From an uncultured Marinicella sp. (lineage in GTDB: Bacteria > Pseudomonadota > Gammaproteobacteria > Xanthomonadales > Marinicellaceae), in assembly GCA_947502925.1 (NCBI GenBank), contig CANNBS010000006.1, positions 62,001 to 126,000 on the forward strand: a stretch of DNA of 64,000 nt. The letters are read 5' to 3'. The position numbers were made by a program, and so were the translations under genes. The notes under the pieces were generated by a model. That model did not search any database, was not told the DNA's origin, and saw only the letters and a program-made list of their open reading frames with translations. Below, one piece after another: positions 63,586-64,000 of the stretch (position 1 is its first letter; every line of letters starts with the position of its first letter).

Positions 63586-63984
63586 TTATTCGTCTTCGTC
63601 GGCCACTTCAACAGCAGCAGATTTAATCGGACGATCGACCAATTCAACATAAGCCATGGGTGCATTGTCGCCTGCACGGAAGCCACATTTTAAGATACGC
63701 AGGTAACCACCTGGACGCTCTTGATACCGTGGACCCAGTTCATCGAACAATTTACCGACAATTTCTTTACTGCGCAATTGCGAAAAGGCACGTCTGCGAT
63801 TGGCCACATTATCCACTTTTGCTAAAGTGATTAATTTCTCGGCAACTCGGCGCAGCTCTTTGGCTTTTGGCACGGTGGTTTTAATCAGCTCGTGCTCAAA
63901 CAGAGATGCTGACATGTTTTTGAACATCGCTTTGCGGTGCGATGCGTTTCGGTTTAATTTTCTACCTGATTTTCTATGACGCAT
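63586..63984 (-). CDS. rplQ: 50S ribosomal protein L17
   Basis: A 132-residue L17 protein. It starts [20 protein letters not shown] and continues [36 protein letters not shown], then [26 protein letters not shown], all characteristic of the family. GGATAAG lies eight bases before the ATG. It is normally the last gene of the alpha operon after rpoA, which would lie just beyond the window end. The short acidic tail (VADEDE) is slightly longer than in E. coli (127 residues). Confidence 0.97.
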   Translation of the reverse strand: MRHRKSGRKLNRNASHRKAMFKNMSASLFEHELIKTTVPKAKELRRVAEKLITLAKVDNVANRRRAFSQLRSKEIVGKLFDELGPRYQERPGGYLRILKCGFRAGDNAPMAYVELVDRPIKSAAVEVADEDE

Positions 63985-64000
63985 GATACTTATCCTTATC

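Overview
The window is a piece of a gammaproteobacterial chromosome. It opens inside purB and closes just before the rplQ start codon, where rpoA would normally follow. Protein families and gene pairs (RoxA/YcfD next to purB, sucAB-lpd, a fused TyrA, CsgG-like, DsbB, a YbhGFSR-type exporter) point to Gammaproteobacteria. The class II ribonucleotide reductase, TraB/GumN proteins, a TPR-linked protein kinase and a secreted protein ending in IFADDFE suggest a marine lineage such as Marinicella or its relatives. That genus-level guess is inference only. There is no prophage, CRISPR array, rRNA or intact transposase.

Region 1 (1-13.4 kb) is core metabolism: purB, an L16 hydroxylase overlapping it, the NAD salvage pair pncB-pncA, the B12-dependent reductase nrdJ, and the 2-oxoglutarate dehydrogenase operon sucA-sucB-lpd, followed by a CsgG-like gene. 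The nrdJ/sucA gap holds a promoter for sucA and, on the other strand, a promoter-to-terminator unit that looks like an RNA of about 85 nt.

Region 2 (13.4-22.5 kb) holds tyrA, a strongly structured candidate non-coding RNA at 14747-14885, a YccA/Bax-inhibitor membrane protein, an acetyltransferase and a triple-repeat cysteine lipoprotein. RNase D and a UshA-like lipoprotein follow, divergent and sharing one CATG start, then a membrane-anchored formylglycine-enzyme-like protein, Dps, a ribosome hibernation factor and tRNA-Leu(CAA).

Region 3 (22.5-38.4 kb) is two efflux systems. The first is a heavy-metal RND pump (DUF3240, CzcA/CusA-like, adaptor, TolC-like) facing a membrane-tethered LuxR-type regulator. 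The second is a YbhGFSR-type ABC exporter with its own outer-membrane factor, a beta-CASP metallo-beta-lactamase protein and two small genes. It is controlled by a CecR-like TetR protein whose palindromic operator is visible at both promoters.

Region 4 (38.4-45.3 kb) is a QseBC/PmrAB-type two-component system and a flavin/haem redox cluster: ferric-reductase-like protein, PepSY, DUF2271 and a PepSY-flavodoxin-reductase fusion. An identical response-regulator box with a matching -10 sits in front of two of its transcripts. A short mobile repeat (MITE-like) has landed inside the cluster, and a second copy lies at 58 kb.

Region 5 (45.3-58.4 kb) has a methyltransferase, a DUF3667 protein, and an ECF-type sigma factor with a probable membrane partner flanked by two TraB/GumN paralogues. 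A Ser/Thr kinase with TPRs is coupled to a 2-oxoacid:ferredoxin oxidoreductase operon that includes a GltD-like iron-sulfur flavoprotein. The organism therefore appears to carry both the NAD-linked and the ferredoxin-linked 2-oxoacid routes within 50 kb.

Region 6 (58.4-64 kb) has a large secreted beta-helix/Ig-like protein, class II DAHP synthase, DsbB and ribosomal protein L17.
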